Origin: Spirochaetes bacterium ADurb.Bin110
GTDB lineage: Bacteria; Spirochaetota; Spirochaetia; Treponematales; Rectinemataceae
DNA length: 23,561 nucleotides
Direction of reading: 5' to 3'
Assembly: GCA_002070755.1 (NCBI GenBank)
Contig: MWDY01000264.1
Coordinates: 1-23,561, forward strand
Below are positions 7,394 to 15,454 of the stretch, piece after piece. The stretch's first letter is position 1. The number at the start of each line of letters is the position of its first letter. A model generated the notes under the pieces. That model had not been told where the DNA came from, ran no database searches, and saw only the letters and a program-made list of their open reading frames with translations. The position numbers and the translations under genes were made by a program.

Positions 7394-8230
7394 TATTTTG
7401 TGCCTAAAGAATCACAATGGTATCGCTGGAAGCTCGATGGAGCCTCTATCTGGATGCGAAAAAATGGAGAAGAATGGCGCTTTGCGGCTAGCTCGATCCC
7501 TTTCAAACAAATCCAGAGTGATTCAGAAGGCCCCCTGCCTGTCGATGCGCCTGATGACCTTCCGATTGCCCTTACAGTCTCTCCTGGCAAAAAAGCAGCG
7601 CTGCGTCCACATCCGAGCACTGCGCCTTACCTTGTCTCAGCGCGAAATGAGGTCAAAATTTACCCAGGGACTGAGGCACAGTTCGATATCGCACTTCCGC
7701 CCACATTTCGAATAGAGCTCGAAGATGGTTCGCCTCTTTTCGAAAGCCTTCCATTTGTGACCCCCTATACCTGGTTTGGCGATAAGACAAGCGGAGATCT
7801 CTGCCTCTCGCTTCCCATAGAGCTCGATCCTCATTGCAAAAATGAACGGGGCTATTTCAAAGAAATGGGCCCAAATACCGATATCTCTCTCGATCCTATA
7901 ATGCAGGAATCGCTTCGAAGAGCCGCTCAATACTTATCGTGCCGCTCGCTGATTCATTGCAAAATCATTGTTAAGAACAAATCCAAAGAACCTCTTGATG
8001 TAAAACGCCTCGTCATTTTTACGAGCCTTATGAATGTCTATCAAGAACAAGATAACCTTGTATCCGATACGGTGATCATCACGGCTACCGCGGATGGTTC
8101 GCTGCAAACAAATATCGATGATAGTGCCTATAAGAATCTTCCAAAGATTCATACAGCCCCCAAGACCGGCCTAAATGAGCTGCTCGTCATGAAAGGTGTA
8201 AGTTTCTTGCGTAGTATCACTGGCCTTTGA
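7376..8230 (+). CDS. DUF432 family protein of unknown function
   Basis: 284 residues, no signal peptide or membrane segment, predicted soluble and beta-rich. I place it in DUF432 from its overall pattern: an N-terminal YFVPKESQWYRWKLDGASIWM region, central LVSARNEVKIYPGTEAQFDI and SLPFVTPYTWFGDKTSGDLC, and a C-terminal KIIVKNKSKEPLDVKRLVIF strand set. Function not established. Only 15 bases separate its stop from the downstream mscS gene, so the two form an operon, suggesting a role with the channel (inference). The start is doubtful: neither ATG 7376 nor ATG 7385 has a ribosome-binding site, and both lie within a perfect inverted repeat. A leaderless or structure-controlled start is possible. 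Confidence 0.7.
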   Translation: MNRMWNYFVPKESQWYRWKLDGASIWMRKNGEEWRFAASSIPFKQIQSDSEGPLPVDAPDDLPIALTVSPGKKAALRPHPSTAPYLVSARNEVKIYPGTEAQFDIALPPTFRIELEDGSPLFESLPFVTPYTWFGDKTSGDLCLSLPIELDPHCKNERGYFKEMGPNTDISLDPIMQESLRRAAQYLSCRSLIHCKIIVKNKSKEPLDVKRLVIFTSLMNVYQEQDNLVSDTVIITATADGSLQTNIDDSAYKNLPKIHTAPKTGLNELLVMKGVSFLRSITGL

Positions 8231-8245
8231 TGAGAGGAGAATGAA

Positions 8246-9133
8246 ATGGATAATACATTGCTCCCTGATTCCATAGAGCACTTAATACAGGACGCCCTTA
8301 CTCCCGAATTCTGGAGCAAGGCTTTTGCGATCCTAATCACGGCGATTCTGATCCTTGTCTTTTTCCGAATACTACGGATAATTCTTGGCCGTGGAATGAA
8401 AAAGAGCATACCTGAACAAAAAGCACAGCTCATTCTCAAGGCGATACGCTACACTGGCTGGGTAATCGCTATCGTGTCGGTCTTGCAGAGCGTAGGGGTC
8501 AATCTTTCGGCATTGCTCGGAGCCGCTGGAATTGCGGGAATAGCCGTAGGATTTGCGGCACAGACCTCGGTTTCTAACCTAATAAGCGGCATATTCCTTG
8601 TCTTTGAAAAGCCCTTTCAAATAAGCGATGTCATTCAGATCGATGATATATCCGGAACAGTAATGTCTATCGACCTTTTATCGGTCAAGCTTCAAACCTT
8701 CGATAACCGCTTTGTGCGCATACCGAACGAAAGCATCATCAAAACGAATGTTATCAACCTCACCCGCTTCCCAATCCGCAGGCTCGATATATATGTGAAT
8801 GTCTCCTATAGCACCGACCTGAAAAAAGCCACAGATGTGCTAAATGATATAGCATCTAAAAACATCTATGTGCTCGATAATCCATCTCCCCTCATTCTTA
8901 TAGACAAATTCGATATTCCGGGCGTCAGCATTCTCCTGGGTGTATGGTTCGAGAGGTCAAATCTCGTAGAAATCAAGAATACGATTCTCATGGAGATTCA
9001 AGAACGATTCGCCGAGGAAGGCATCGAAATACCTCATCCAAAGCGCGATGTCTATATCAAGGGCATCGTCGAAAGGGAGTCGAGCGAAAGGAAGTCGAAC
9101 GAAAAGGATCTCAGCAAAAGAGACTTGAGCTAA
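8246..9133 (+). CDS. mscS: MscS-family small-conductance mechanosensitive channel
   Basis: Inner-membrane channel that opens under membrane tension and releases solutes on hypo-osmotic shock; 295 residues, near the size of E. coli MscS (286). Three membrane segments are visible at about 25-46, 66-84 and 88-120. The last is the Gly/Ala-rich pore helix (LLGAAGIAGIAVGFAAQTSV) continuing into SNLISGIFLVFEKPF, followed by the beta domain (VIQIDDISGTVMSIDLLSVK) and the cytoplasmic vestibule. The start follows GAGGAGA (8234-8240), and the gene is coupled to the DUF432 gene. The C-terminal 18 residues are a charged, repeated tail (about 278-295) encoded by degenerate 15-base repeats and not typical of the family. 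Confidence 0.93.
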   Translation: MDNTLLPDSIEHLIQDALTPEFWSKAFAILITAILILVFFRILRIILGRGMKKSIPEQKAQLILKAIRYTGWVIAIVSVLQSVGVNLSALLGAAGIAGIAVGFAAQTSVSNLISGIFLVFEKPFQISDVIQIDDISGTVMSIDLLSVKLQTFDNRFVRIPNESIIKTNVINLTRFPIRRLDIYVNVSYSTDLKKATDVLNDIASKNIYVLDNPSPLILIDKFDIPGVSILLGVWFERSNLVEIKNTILMEIQERFAEEGIEIPHPKRDVYIKGIVERESSERKSNEKDLSKRDLS

Positions 9134-9134
9134 G
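9077..9134 (+). repeat. degenerate 15-bp repeats forming the 3' end of mscS
   Basis: Units start at 9077 (GAGTCGAGCGAAAGG), 9092 (AAGTCGAACGAAAAG), 9107 (GATCTCAGCAAAAGA) and 9122 (GACTTGAGCTAAG). They encode a charged Ser/Glu/Lys/Arg tail, and the stop codon lies in the last unit. The period is a multiple of three, so copy changes keep the frame. Confidence 0.6.
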
Positions 9135-9175
9135 GTGGCGATTTGCCCTTGCTCGATTCTGATTTTCTGCGACTA

Positions 9176-10609
9176 TTACCCGATATTCTTGATCTTTTTC
9201 ATAGCTCCAAGCAGCCTTTGCTGCGCTCTAGTATTGTAAGGGGGATAGAATTTTTCGACTGCGCTTATGGGTCCCTGATATAACACTGTTCTCTCGTGCG
9301 AAAATGTCTTGAAACCATAGAAACCATGGTAGCTTCCAGTACCGCTCATCCCTACGCCACCAAAAGGAGCATCAAGGTTTTCGATTTGCAAAATAAGGTC
9401 GTTCATGCCGACACTACCCGAAGTAGTTCTGGCCAAGAGCCTTTCGGCGCTTTTCTTGTCTCTCCCTAGAATGTAGAGAGCAAGCGGCTTTGGCCTCGCC
9501 CTAATAAACTCGATTGCCTCATCGAGCGAATTGTAAGCCAGCACCGGCAGTATAGGGCCAAAAATTTCCTCCGCCATTATGGCCATATCGATTCTCACTC
9601 CCGTGAGCAAGGTTGGCGAGGCATATCGATTATCCACATCGAAGCGGCCGCCGAATTCGAGTTTAGCTCCTTTGGAAATTGCATCTTTGACAATTCGCTC
9701 TAGTCGGGCGCAGGCGGTCTTGTCCACAATGCGTGGAAAATCAGCGGAAGCTTGCCTCTCTTCTTCGGTTTTTCCATAGAAGGATTCAACGGCCAGGCGC
9801 AACTCGATCGCAAATTCTCCAACTAGCTCCGAAGGGCAAAAAAGATAATCAGGCGCGATGCATGTCTGGCCGGCATTTAGGAATTTGCCCCACGCGATGC
9901 GCCTGCTAGCTTGCTTTAGATTTGCTCCTCGCAACAAAATGGCCGGCGATTTGCCACCGAGCTCCAGCGTTAGCCCTGCATGCACGCGCGCAGCGGCCTC
10001 GCCCACCTTAATCCCGACCGAAGGGCTTCCAGTAAAGAATATGTGATCGAATGGTAGCTCGAGCAAAAGATCGCCAAGTGTGCTGCCTGGTCCTTCGACA
10101 ATCGCAACTTCTTGTGGCTCGAATACACAAGCGATGAGGTCCGCGATAAATGCGGCGGTGTGTGGCGTCTTGTTCGAGGGCTTTGCGATTACGCAATTGC
10201 CTGCGGCTACTGCTGAGATGAGCGGCGCGATGAGAAGCTGAAATGGATAGTTCCATGGAGCCATTATTAAGACCCGCCCTTTTGGCTCATAGCGCACACA
10301 TGTCGAGGCAAAAGGCAAGATAAGAGTGCCCTTTGCCCGCCTTCCCTTCATCCATGCCTTGAGATGCCGTACTGCGACATCGATTTCTTCTATGCAAGGA
10401 AAAACTTCGGTGAGCCAAGCTTCGAATGCTGGCTTACTAAAGTCCGACTTTAGCGCCACATATAATTCATCGCTTCGCGCCAAAATCGCCGAGCGTAGCT
10501 TTTTCAATTTGGCAATCCTCTCTTCGGGACCCGAAAGGGCTAGTTCCCAGCGCCGCTCTGCCTGAGATTCAAAAAGCTTCTCAAGCTGCACTTTGTCCTG
10601 AATAACCAT
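9176..10609 (-). CDS. class 3 aldehyde dehydrogenase (ALDH3-like)
   Basis: NAD(P)-dependent oxidation of aldehydes to acids; 477 residues, as usual for the ALDH3 class acting on medium- and long-chain or aromatic aldehydes. Motifs in order: IMAPWNYPFQLLIAPL (N120), IAKPSNKTPHTA (cofactor lysine), FFTGSPSVGI, LELGGKSP (E216), AGQTCIAPDY with catalytic C250, EEIFGPILPVL, and the ALDH3-style end APFGGVGMSGTGSYHGFYGFKTFSH. Unlike many ALDH3 proteins it has no clear C-terminal membrane anchor, only a basic tail. The ATG at 10609 follows GGGAGAG. TATGAT at 10641-10636 on this strand could be its -10 box. It is divergent from the P-type ATPase gene. Substrate unknown. Confidence 0.92.
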   Translation of the reverse strand: MVIQDKVQLEKLFESQAERRWELALSGPEERIAKLKKLRSAILARSDELYVALKSDFSKPAFEAWLTEVFPCIEEIDVAVRHLKAWMKGRRAKGTLILPFASTCVRYEPKGRVLIMAPWNYPFQLLIAPLISAVAAGNCVIAKPSNKTPHTAAFIADLIACVFEPQEVAIVEGPGSTLGDLLLELPFDHIFFTGSPSVGIKVGEAAARVHAGLTLELGGKSPAILLRGANLKQASRRIAWGKFLNAGQTCIAPDYLFCPSELVGEFAIELRLAVESFYGKTEEERQASADFPRIVDKTACARLERIVKDAISKGAKLEFGGRFDVDNRYASPTLLTGVRIDMAIMAEEIFGPILPVLAYNSLDEAIEFIRARPKPLALYILGRDKKSAERLLARTTSGSVGMNDLILQIENLDAPFGGVGMSGTGSYHGFYGFKTFSHERTVLYQGPISAVEKFYPPYNTRAQQRLLGAMKKIKNIG

Positions 10610-10775
10610 TTTTTGCTCTCCCTTGCTTTTCTTATATCATAAGATTACTTATGTTGTAGATAAATGTGAAGCTTGGCATATTGGTCTGGATTGACGGGAT
10701 GCTTTATAAAGTATTCAGCAGTTGCAAATCTCTCAGGTAGTTCCTTTCCTTTAATTCCACGGCGAAATATCATCG

Positions 10776-10804
10776 TTGACAATCCATCAAATCCATACTA
10801 TTTT
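10776..10804 (+). promoter_or_regulatory. putative promoter of the P-type ATPase
   Basis: A perfect -35 TTGACA (10776-10781), a 17-base spacer, and TATTTT (10799-10804, 4 of 6). Transcription would start near 10811, leaving a leader of about 110 bases before the ATG at 10922. Confidence 0.5.
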
Positions 10805-10834
10805 CTACCGACAGAGGGAGAACAGGTAGAAACC

Positions 10835-10858
10835 GGGCCCGCTCGACGGGCAGCCCGT
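10835..10858 (+). promoter_or_regulatory. alternative hairpins in the P-type ATPase leader
   Basis: The middle segment CGGGC (10847-10851) can pair either with GCCCG on its left (10837-10841, 5-base loop) or with GCCCG on its right (10853-10857). The right-hand dyad is the near-palindrome ACGGGCAGCCCGT. In the second case it is probably an operator rather than an RNA hairpin, since the loop would be one base. Confidence 0.3.
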
Positions 10859-10921
10859 GCTTGGCAGGACTTCCAATCCATCGAATTGACTCACAACGAA
10901 TCGTCCGGCGGGAGGTCCCCC

Positions 10922-13498
10922 ATGAAAGAAAAGCATTCTTCCTCCATCAAACGTGGGCCTATGAATGAACAAGGTCCTATCATTAGTCAAAGCCCACAAA
11001 ATCAAGACAATCTCATATCTTCAGTATCAAACTCGCGAGTTACGCCGGAATTAGCGCGGCGCGAGTCCATTCAGGGTCTTTCTGATACTGAAGCAAAAAA
11101 ACGGCTGGCTCAGTATGGCGAAAACGTGCTTCCCACCGCTAAAGGCCCTTCAGCATTGAGTATTCTTCTATCTCAATTCAAAAGCCCTCTCGTGTATATC
11201 ATTCTCGCAGCTGCGATTATCTCATTCATCGTGGGGGAAAGGACCGACTTTTTCATCATCATGGTAGTGGTCGTCATCGATGCGATCGTAGGTTTCTTGC
11301 AGGAATATCAAGCGCAGCGAACCTATACCTCACTTAAAAACCTCCTTAAGCCGACTGCAACGGTCATCCGCGATGGTCTGCGCCGCGATATCGATCTGCG
11401 CGAGTTGGTCCCTGGCGATATCGCGGTCATCGCCTCAGGAGAGCGTGTCCCGGGCGACGGAAGGTTGATCGAAAGCACTAAAATCGCGATCGATGAGGCA
11501 ATTCTCACGGGCGAAAGCGAACCAGTGAGCAAAAAGACCGAGGAAGGTGCGAATCAAGTATTCATGGGAACCACGGTGGTGACAGGCAGAGGTCTCATGG
11601 AGGTGACTGCGACAGGTATCCACACCGAGCTAGGCAAGATCGCCATAAGCCTCAAAGAGGAGACACAGGAAGAAACACCCCTCCAGGTTCGGCTCAAGGC
11701 ATTCAGCAAAACTCTCACCTTGCTTGTGATAGGGGTCACCGCTGCCATTTTCGTGGTGGGACTTGTCTCCGGACGACCCTTCCTCGAGATGCTGCGTGTC
11801 TCCATCGTTCTCGCCATTGCAGCGATTCCTGAAGGCCTCCTCATCGCGGTCACGGTCATACTCGTCATCGGCATGCGCAAAATACTTAAGCGCAATGGAC
11901 TTGTGAAAAGGCTCCTCGCTGTTGAGACGCTTGGCTCAGTAACGACAATCTGCACGGATAAGACTGGCACGCTGACAGAAGGCAGAATGCGTGTCACACG
12001 CCACGAACTGGCTGTCCCAGATCGCGCAATAGAGACCATGGCGCTTTGTAACGATATGGAAGGGCCTGTCGAGGTCGCATTGTGGGAATTCGCCTCTGGC
12101 TTGGATAAGGATTTGCCACAGCGCCTCGTCGATATGGATGAACGTATTGGCGTCGAGCTCTTCTCGAGTGAAACCAAGTACATGATCACAGCGAACAAAC
12201 TCGATGATGTCACGCGCGATTACCTCAAAGGTGCGCCCGAAATCATCCTCGGCATGTGTGCTGTCGAAGACCAAGAGCGCGAACATCTGCTTAGCCTTGC
12301 CGATCAATGGGCAAGCGAAGGCTTGCGGCTCATCGGTCTTGCATTTAGATCTCATGGAAATCTCGAAGAGCACTCCGGCTATACCTGGGCAGGGCTTGTG
12401 GCTATGGAAGACCCTATCCGCAAAGGCGTGCATGAATCGATCGAGATCGCCCACAGAGCAGGAATCCACGTAAAGATGATCACGGGTGATTATCGCAAAA
12501 CTGCCGAGCGCATCGCGCGTTCAATAGGCATTATAGAAGAAGATCAGCAAGTCCTCGATGGAAGTGAACTCGAAGCCATGGATGATGCTGTCCTCTCCGA
12601 TCGAGTCGAGCATATCGCGGTGTTTTCGCGCATACGCCCGCACGATAAACTGCGCATCGTGCGGGCACTCCAGTCTAGACAGGAAATCGTAGCAATGATC
12701 GGCGATGGCGTGAACGATGCGCCTGCGCTCAAGAAATCGAATATCGGCGTGGTTGTAGGAAGCGCGACCGATGTCGCCAAAGAACACGCCGACCTTGTGC
12801 TCCTCGACAACAATTTCCGCACGGTCGTAGCTGCGGTCGAGGAAGGCAGAACCATCTTTCAGAATATCCGAAAAGTGGTAGCCTATACCCTTTCCAATTC
12901 CTTTGCCGAGGTGTTTACGATTTTTGGCGCTATGATGCTGGGCTGGCCTACGCCCCTAGCGGTCGCACAGATTCTCTGGATTCACCTCATCTGCGATGGA
13001 CCTTCGGACATCGTGCTCGGTTTCGAGCCTAAAGAAGATGGCATCATGGAGGAGAAACCACTCTCAGTAAAGGAGCCCATCCTCAACTCACTCGGAATGT
13101 CGCTCATTGGCGTGATCAGCATCGCAAGCGCTATCGTAGCCTTGCTGCTATTCGGGCATTATTACCAGGAACATGACAGCATTATCCATGGGCAGAGCTT
13201 TGCGTTCGCCTCATTTGCTGTGAACTCGATGATCTACATCTTCGCATATCGCAGCATGCGCAGGCCATTGTATCGAAGCGGACCCTTGAGCCGCAATAAG
13301 CCACTTGTTTTTGCGGTGGCCGCAGGGCTTTTGCTCGCCTTTATTCCTTTCCTCATACCAGGGCTTCGCACAGCGCTCGCTATCGAACCACTCGTACCAA
13401 TACAGTGGCTCATTGTCTTTGGAGTTGCGCTCGGCTTGCTTCTTGTGGTGGAGATAGGCAAATTCATAAGCAATAGCATCTTCTCGAGAAAGAGTTGA
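10922..13498 (+). CDS. P2-type cation-transporting ATPase
   Basis: Membrane pump that uses ATP to move cations, 858 residues from this start. Order of parts: N-terminal cation-ATPase domain (GLSDTEAKKRLAQYGENVLP), two membrane segments, actuator motif TGES (196-199), M4 with PEGL (E304), the phosphorylation site DKTGTLT (D346), nucleotide-binding KGAPE, MITGDYRKTAERIA, the hinge MIGDGVNDAPALKKSNIG, then the C-terminal membrane segments. The fold is that of SERCA/PMR1-like or Na/K-like P2 pumps, but the M5/M6 ion ligands are unusual (S660, E663, H688, C691, D692), so I do not call it a calcium pump. The ATG at 10922 follows GGGAGG (10910-10915); the open frame upstream is leader. The coding sequence looks richer in GC third positions than its neighbours. 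Confidence 0.9.
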   Translation: MKEKHSSSIKRGPMNEQGPIISQSPQNQDNLISSVSNSRVTPELARRESIQGLSDTEAKKRLAQYGENVLPTAKGPSALSILLSQFKSPLVYIILAAAIISFIVGERTDFFIIMVVVVIDAIVGFLQEYQAQRTYTSLKNLLKPTATVIRDGLRRDIDLRELVPGDIAVIASGERVPGDGRLIESTKIAIDEAILTGESEPVSKKTEEGANQVFMGTTVVTGRGLMEVTATGIHTELGKIAISLKEETQEETPLQVRLKAFSKTLTLLVIGVTAAIFVVGLVSGRPFLEMLRVSIVLAIAAIPEGLLIAVTVILVIGMRKILKRNGLVKRLLAVETLGSVTTICTDKTGTLTEGRMRVTRHELAVPDRAIETMALCNDMEGPVEVALWEFASGLDKDLPQRLVDMDERIGVELFSSETKYMITANKLDDVTRDYLKGAPEIILGMCAVEDQEREHLLSLADQWASEGLRLIGLAFRSHGNLEEHSGYTWAGLVAMEDPIRKGVHESIEIAHRAGIHVKMITGDYRKTAERIARSIGIIEEDQQVLDGSELEAMDDAVLSDRVEHIAVFSRIRPHDKLRIVRALQSRQEIVAMIGDGVNDAPALKKSNIGVVVGSATDVAKEHADLVLLDNNFRTVVAAVEEGRTIFQNIRKVVAYTLSNSFAEVFTIFGAMMLGWPTPLAVAQILWIHLICDGPSDIVLGFEPKEDGIMEEKPLSVKEPILNSLGMSLIGVISIASAIVALLLFGHYYQEHDSIIHGQSFAFASFAVNSMIYIFAYRSMRRPLYRSGPLSRNKPLVFAVAAGLLLAFIPFLIPGLRTALAIEPLVPIQWLIVFGVALGLLLVVEIGKFISNSIFSRKS

Positions 13499-13707
13499 TC
13501 TCGGTGATATAAGAAAATCGAAGTTAAGCGAGAATCAGACGCTAAAGCCTTAATATGCATCTTTTTGCATCTAGGATTTTGTGATTGGCATTTGGCTTGA
13601 AGCATTTCCCTTTGTAACATTTCGCCGCAAACTTGGCTTTTATTCTAGGAGCCCTGTGATACATTTTTATTATTGATTCTTCTAGCTCACTATTTAAGGA
13701 TTAGACA

Positions 13708-14181
13708 ATGAAAAAAAGACTAAAGGTTGTTTTGTTCTTAGCGCTGGGCATAGCAGTTCTGATTGCAGGCTGTACTATTGTTGTAACCCCATCCGGTGAC
13801 CAGTGGAGCCTATATTATACATGGAATGGATCGCAGGAAGGCTATGCAGTATGGATGTTATATTCTGACGGGACCTTCAACGATAACTACCAAGGAAAGG
13901 GAGATTGGGGTGCGTATAATAGCTTCTTCCAATTAGCCTATAACAATTCTACTTATTTCTATGCGGGGACAGTTTATACAGGGACTATCAAAAATTCAAA
14001 TCATATGATCGGAACTATGTCAGGCCCAGGTGGATATGGTCATGGTACATGGGAAGCATATCGAGGAGTACATGGATATAGAGGGCCTACATCCTCTTCT
14101 GAACAAGGTCTCGGCTTTCAAGCTTTATCCCCTTCCGGCAGATTGATAGAGAGCCAGCAAAGCAAGGAGACAAATGAATGA
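13708..14181 (+). CDS. small putative lipoprotein of unknown function
   Basis: 157 residues with a classic lipoprotein signal: positively charged MKKRLK, a hydrophobic core, and the lipobox IAGC giving lipidated C22. The mature part is rich in Gly, Tyr, Trp, Asn and Ser and reads like a small beta-sheet domain (WSLYYTWNGSQEGYAVWMLY, then FNDNYQGKGDW and YTGTIKNSNHMIGTMSG), ending in a polar, probably disordered tail. No known family recognised. The start follows AAGGA (13696-13700). Its stop overlaps the start of the next gene (ATGA), so the two are translated together and probably work in the same envelope compartment. The 209-base gap before it shows no clear gene. Confidence 0.75.
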   Translation: MKKRLKVVLFLALGIAVLIAGCTIVVTPSGDQWSLYYTWNGSQEGYAVWMLYSDGTFNDNYQGKGDWGAYNSFFQLAYNNSTYFYAGTVYTGTIKNSNHMIGTMSGPGGYGHGTWEAYRGVHGYRGPTSSSEQGLGFQALSPSGRLIESQQSKETNE

Positions 14182-15038
14182 AACCACATAGAAAAATAGC
14201 TCTTGCAAGCTTGATTCTGCTTGCATTCGCCAGCCATACATTTGCGCAAGTCAAGGTGTCGCTCACTGTACAGGCAAATGTACAAAATGCGCAGGTCTAT
14301 ATTGACGATAATCTTGCTGGCTATGCCTCGCCCAATCTCTCCTTACTGATTTTTCCAGGCACTTATACCATCAGAGTGGTAAAAGATGGATACCAGGAAT
14401 ATAGGACCACAATTACAGCAGGAACAGCGCCAATCACTCTCTTCGCAACTCTATCAGGAGGAACCCCGCAGACTCCATCAACTCCATCTATGCCACCCAC
14501 TCTATCGACACCTTCAAGCCCCTCAACACCACCCTCTCCACCCCCTTATACCCTGCCTCCACCCATCACTATTCCTGAGCCAGGCTTTCAGCTCTCCATC
14601 GATGCCAATATCGACGGAGCAAGGGTCTATATCGACAATGTTTATGTAGGTATAACTCCTTACCGCGTAACACTATATCGCGGAGGCCATGTGATCCGTA
14701 TCTCTGCTCCTGGCTATGCAGATTACACCGAAAGCTTGTACCTCTATCGCTCTATGGCGCTTAGCGCATACCTCTCTCCTCTGCCCATTGCTTATGAAAT
14801 ACGGCTTCCCGACAATCTGCAGCTCGAGTGGAAAACAAACAACAAATACCACGATAAATTTCAGGGTATCGAACTCTCCTTCGATGGTAGACGATTGGAT
14901 AGCCTTCGAGGCGAAATTCTCCCAGGAAGGCACACAATCGCACTGGATTATTACAATCTTCGCCTGGAAGATACGTTTGAGGTTGAACCTGGACGGCCTG
15001 TGACCTTACAACTAGGTCTGGAGGTAAGGGTATATTGA
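14178..15038 (+). CDS. exported protein with two PEGA domains
   Basis: 286 residues. A signal peptide (about 1-23, likely cut after TFA) leads to a first PEGA domain (about 26-92, with AQVYIDDNLAGYASP and VKDGYQEY), a Pro/Ser/Thr-rich linker (93-135), a second PEGA domain (136-200, with ARVYIDNVYVGITPYRVTLY and APGYADY) and a C-terminal beta domain (about 205-286). PEGA domains resemble surface-layer beta-sandwiches and are common in envelope proteins; no enzyme activity is expected. The gene overlaps the lipoprotein gene by four bases, and its ribosome-binding site AAGGAGA (14164-14170) lies inside that gene. The linker should span the wall or separate the two sandwiches (inference). Confidence 0.85.
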   Translation: MKPHRKIALASLILLAFASHTFAQVKVSLTVQANVQNAQVYIDDNLAGYASPNLSLLIFPGTYTIRVVKDGYQEYRTTITAGTAPITLFATLSGGTPQTPSTPSMPPTLSTPSSPSTPPSPPPYTLPPPITIPEPGFQLSIDANIDGARVYIDNVYVGITPYRVTLYRGGHVIRISAPGYADYTESLYLYRSMALSAYLSPLPIAYEIRLPDNLQLEWKTNNKYHDKFQGIELSFDGRRLDSLRGEILPGRHTIALDYYNLRLEDTFEVEPGRPVTLQLGLEVRVY

Positions 15039-15318
15039 GTTGATTGCTAAGGTACCTTCTAGTTTTTCCTCCACGCATTCAGCCGAAAATCACTCCCACG
15101 CTCTTCAAGGCGATGGAAATATGGTAAGCCTTGAGCAATAAGGGGATTTCGGGAACAGGGCTTGTATTTTCCGCTTCTCATCTAGGCAATTTCAACTCTT
15201 TTGCTCTTCGGTATTCATGATGTGTGATCGAAATATCCTTCACAATTGGCCTTCTTGAGGTAAAGGTGGTCATAAAAATATGGGCAAGTTGATCCTTGAA
15301 ATAGCAAAGACCATATAA

Positions 15319-15354
15319 GTTCTTATTCTTTCTCTTATTCTTGTTCTTATCCTT
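15319..15354. repeat. 12-bp pyrimidine-rich tandem repeat
   Basis: Three copies in exact 12-base register: GTTCTTATTCTT (15319), TCTCTTATTCTT (15331) and GTTCTTATCCTT (15343). Non-coding position, upstream of the AAA15 ATPase gene. Confidence 0.6.
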
Positions 15355-15425
15355 GCACCATAAAAATTCACATTAAAGAGAAATTTTCATCAAATCTGCA
15401 TAATTTTCTTGCTTTTTTCATAAAA

Positions 15426-15434
15426 TGATACAAT
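15426..15434 (+). promoter_or_regulatory. extended -10 promoter of the AAA15 gene
   Basis: TGATACAAT (15426-15434) is an extended -10 element (TGn plus TACAAT, 5 of 6). A TTGCTT at 15409 is too close (14-base spacer) to be a normal -35. Just downstream is a near-perfect ribosome-binding site, AAAGGAGGT (15442-15450), four bases before the ATG at 15455. Confidence 0.45.
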
Positions 15435-15454
15435 ACAGTATAAAGGAGGTCATC

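Larger units (their letters stand above)
10610..10921. other. 312-base divergent intergenic region
   Basis: It holds the ribosome-binding site and AT-rich promoter area of the aldehyde dehydrogenase on one side, and the promoter and roughly 110-base leader of the P-type ATPase on the other. A frame in phase with the ATPase stays open back to a TTG at 10673, but its product resembles no domain and it runs through the promoter, so I do not count it as coding. Confidence 0.6.
15039..15454. other. 416-base region before the defence-like island, no gene recognised
   Basis: AT-rich. It holds a 12-bp tandem repeat (15319-15354) and, near the end, the promoter and ribosome-binding site of the AAA15 gene. 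Short frames on both strands are broken by stops and resemble nothing I know; decayed coding sequence is possible but not shown. Confidence 0.5.

Noticed and set aside
11554..12213. A 219-codon open frame on the minus strand inside the P-type ATPase gene
   Set aside because: Antisense shadow, extremely rich in Ser, Arg and Thr, no family resemblance.
13555..13570. Small hairpin ATGCA-TGCAT after the P-type ATPase as a terminator
   Set aside because: Only five pairs and no following T run; chance is likely.
15039..15318. Decayed transposase or phage gene before the island
   Set aside because: Frames on both strands are short and show no recognisable motif; no terminal inverted repeats or target duplications seen.
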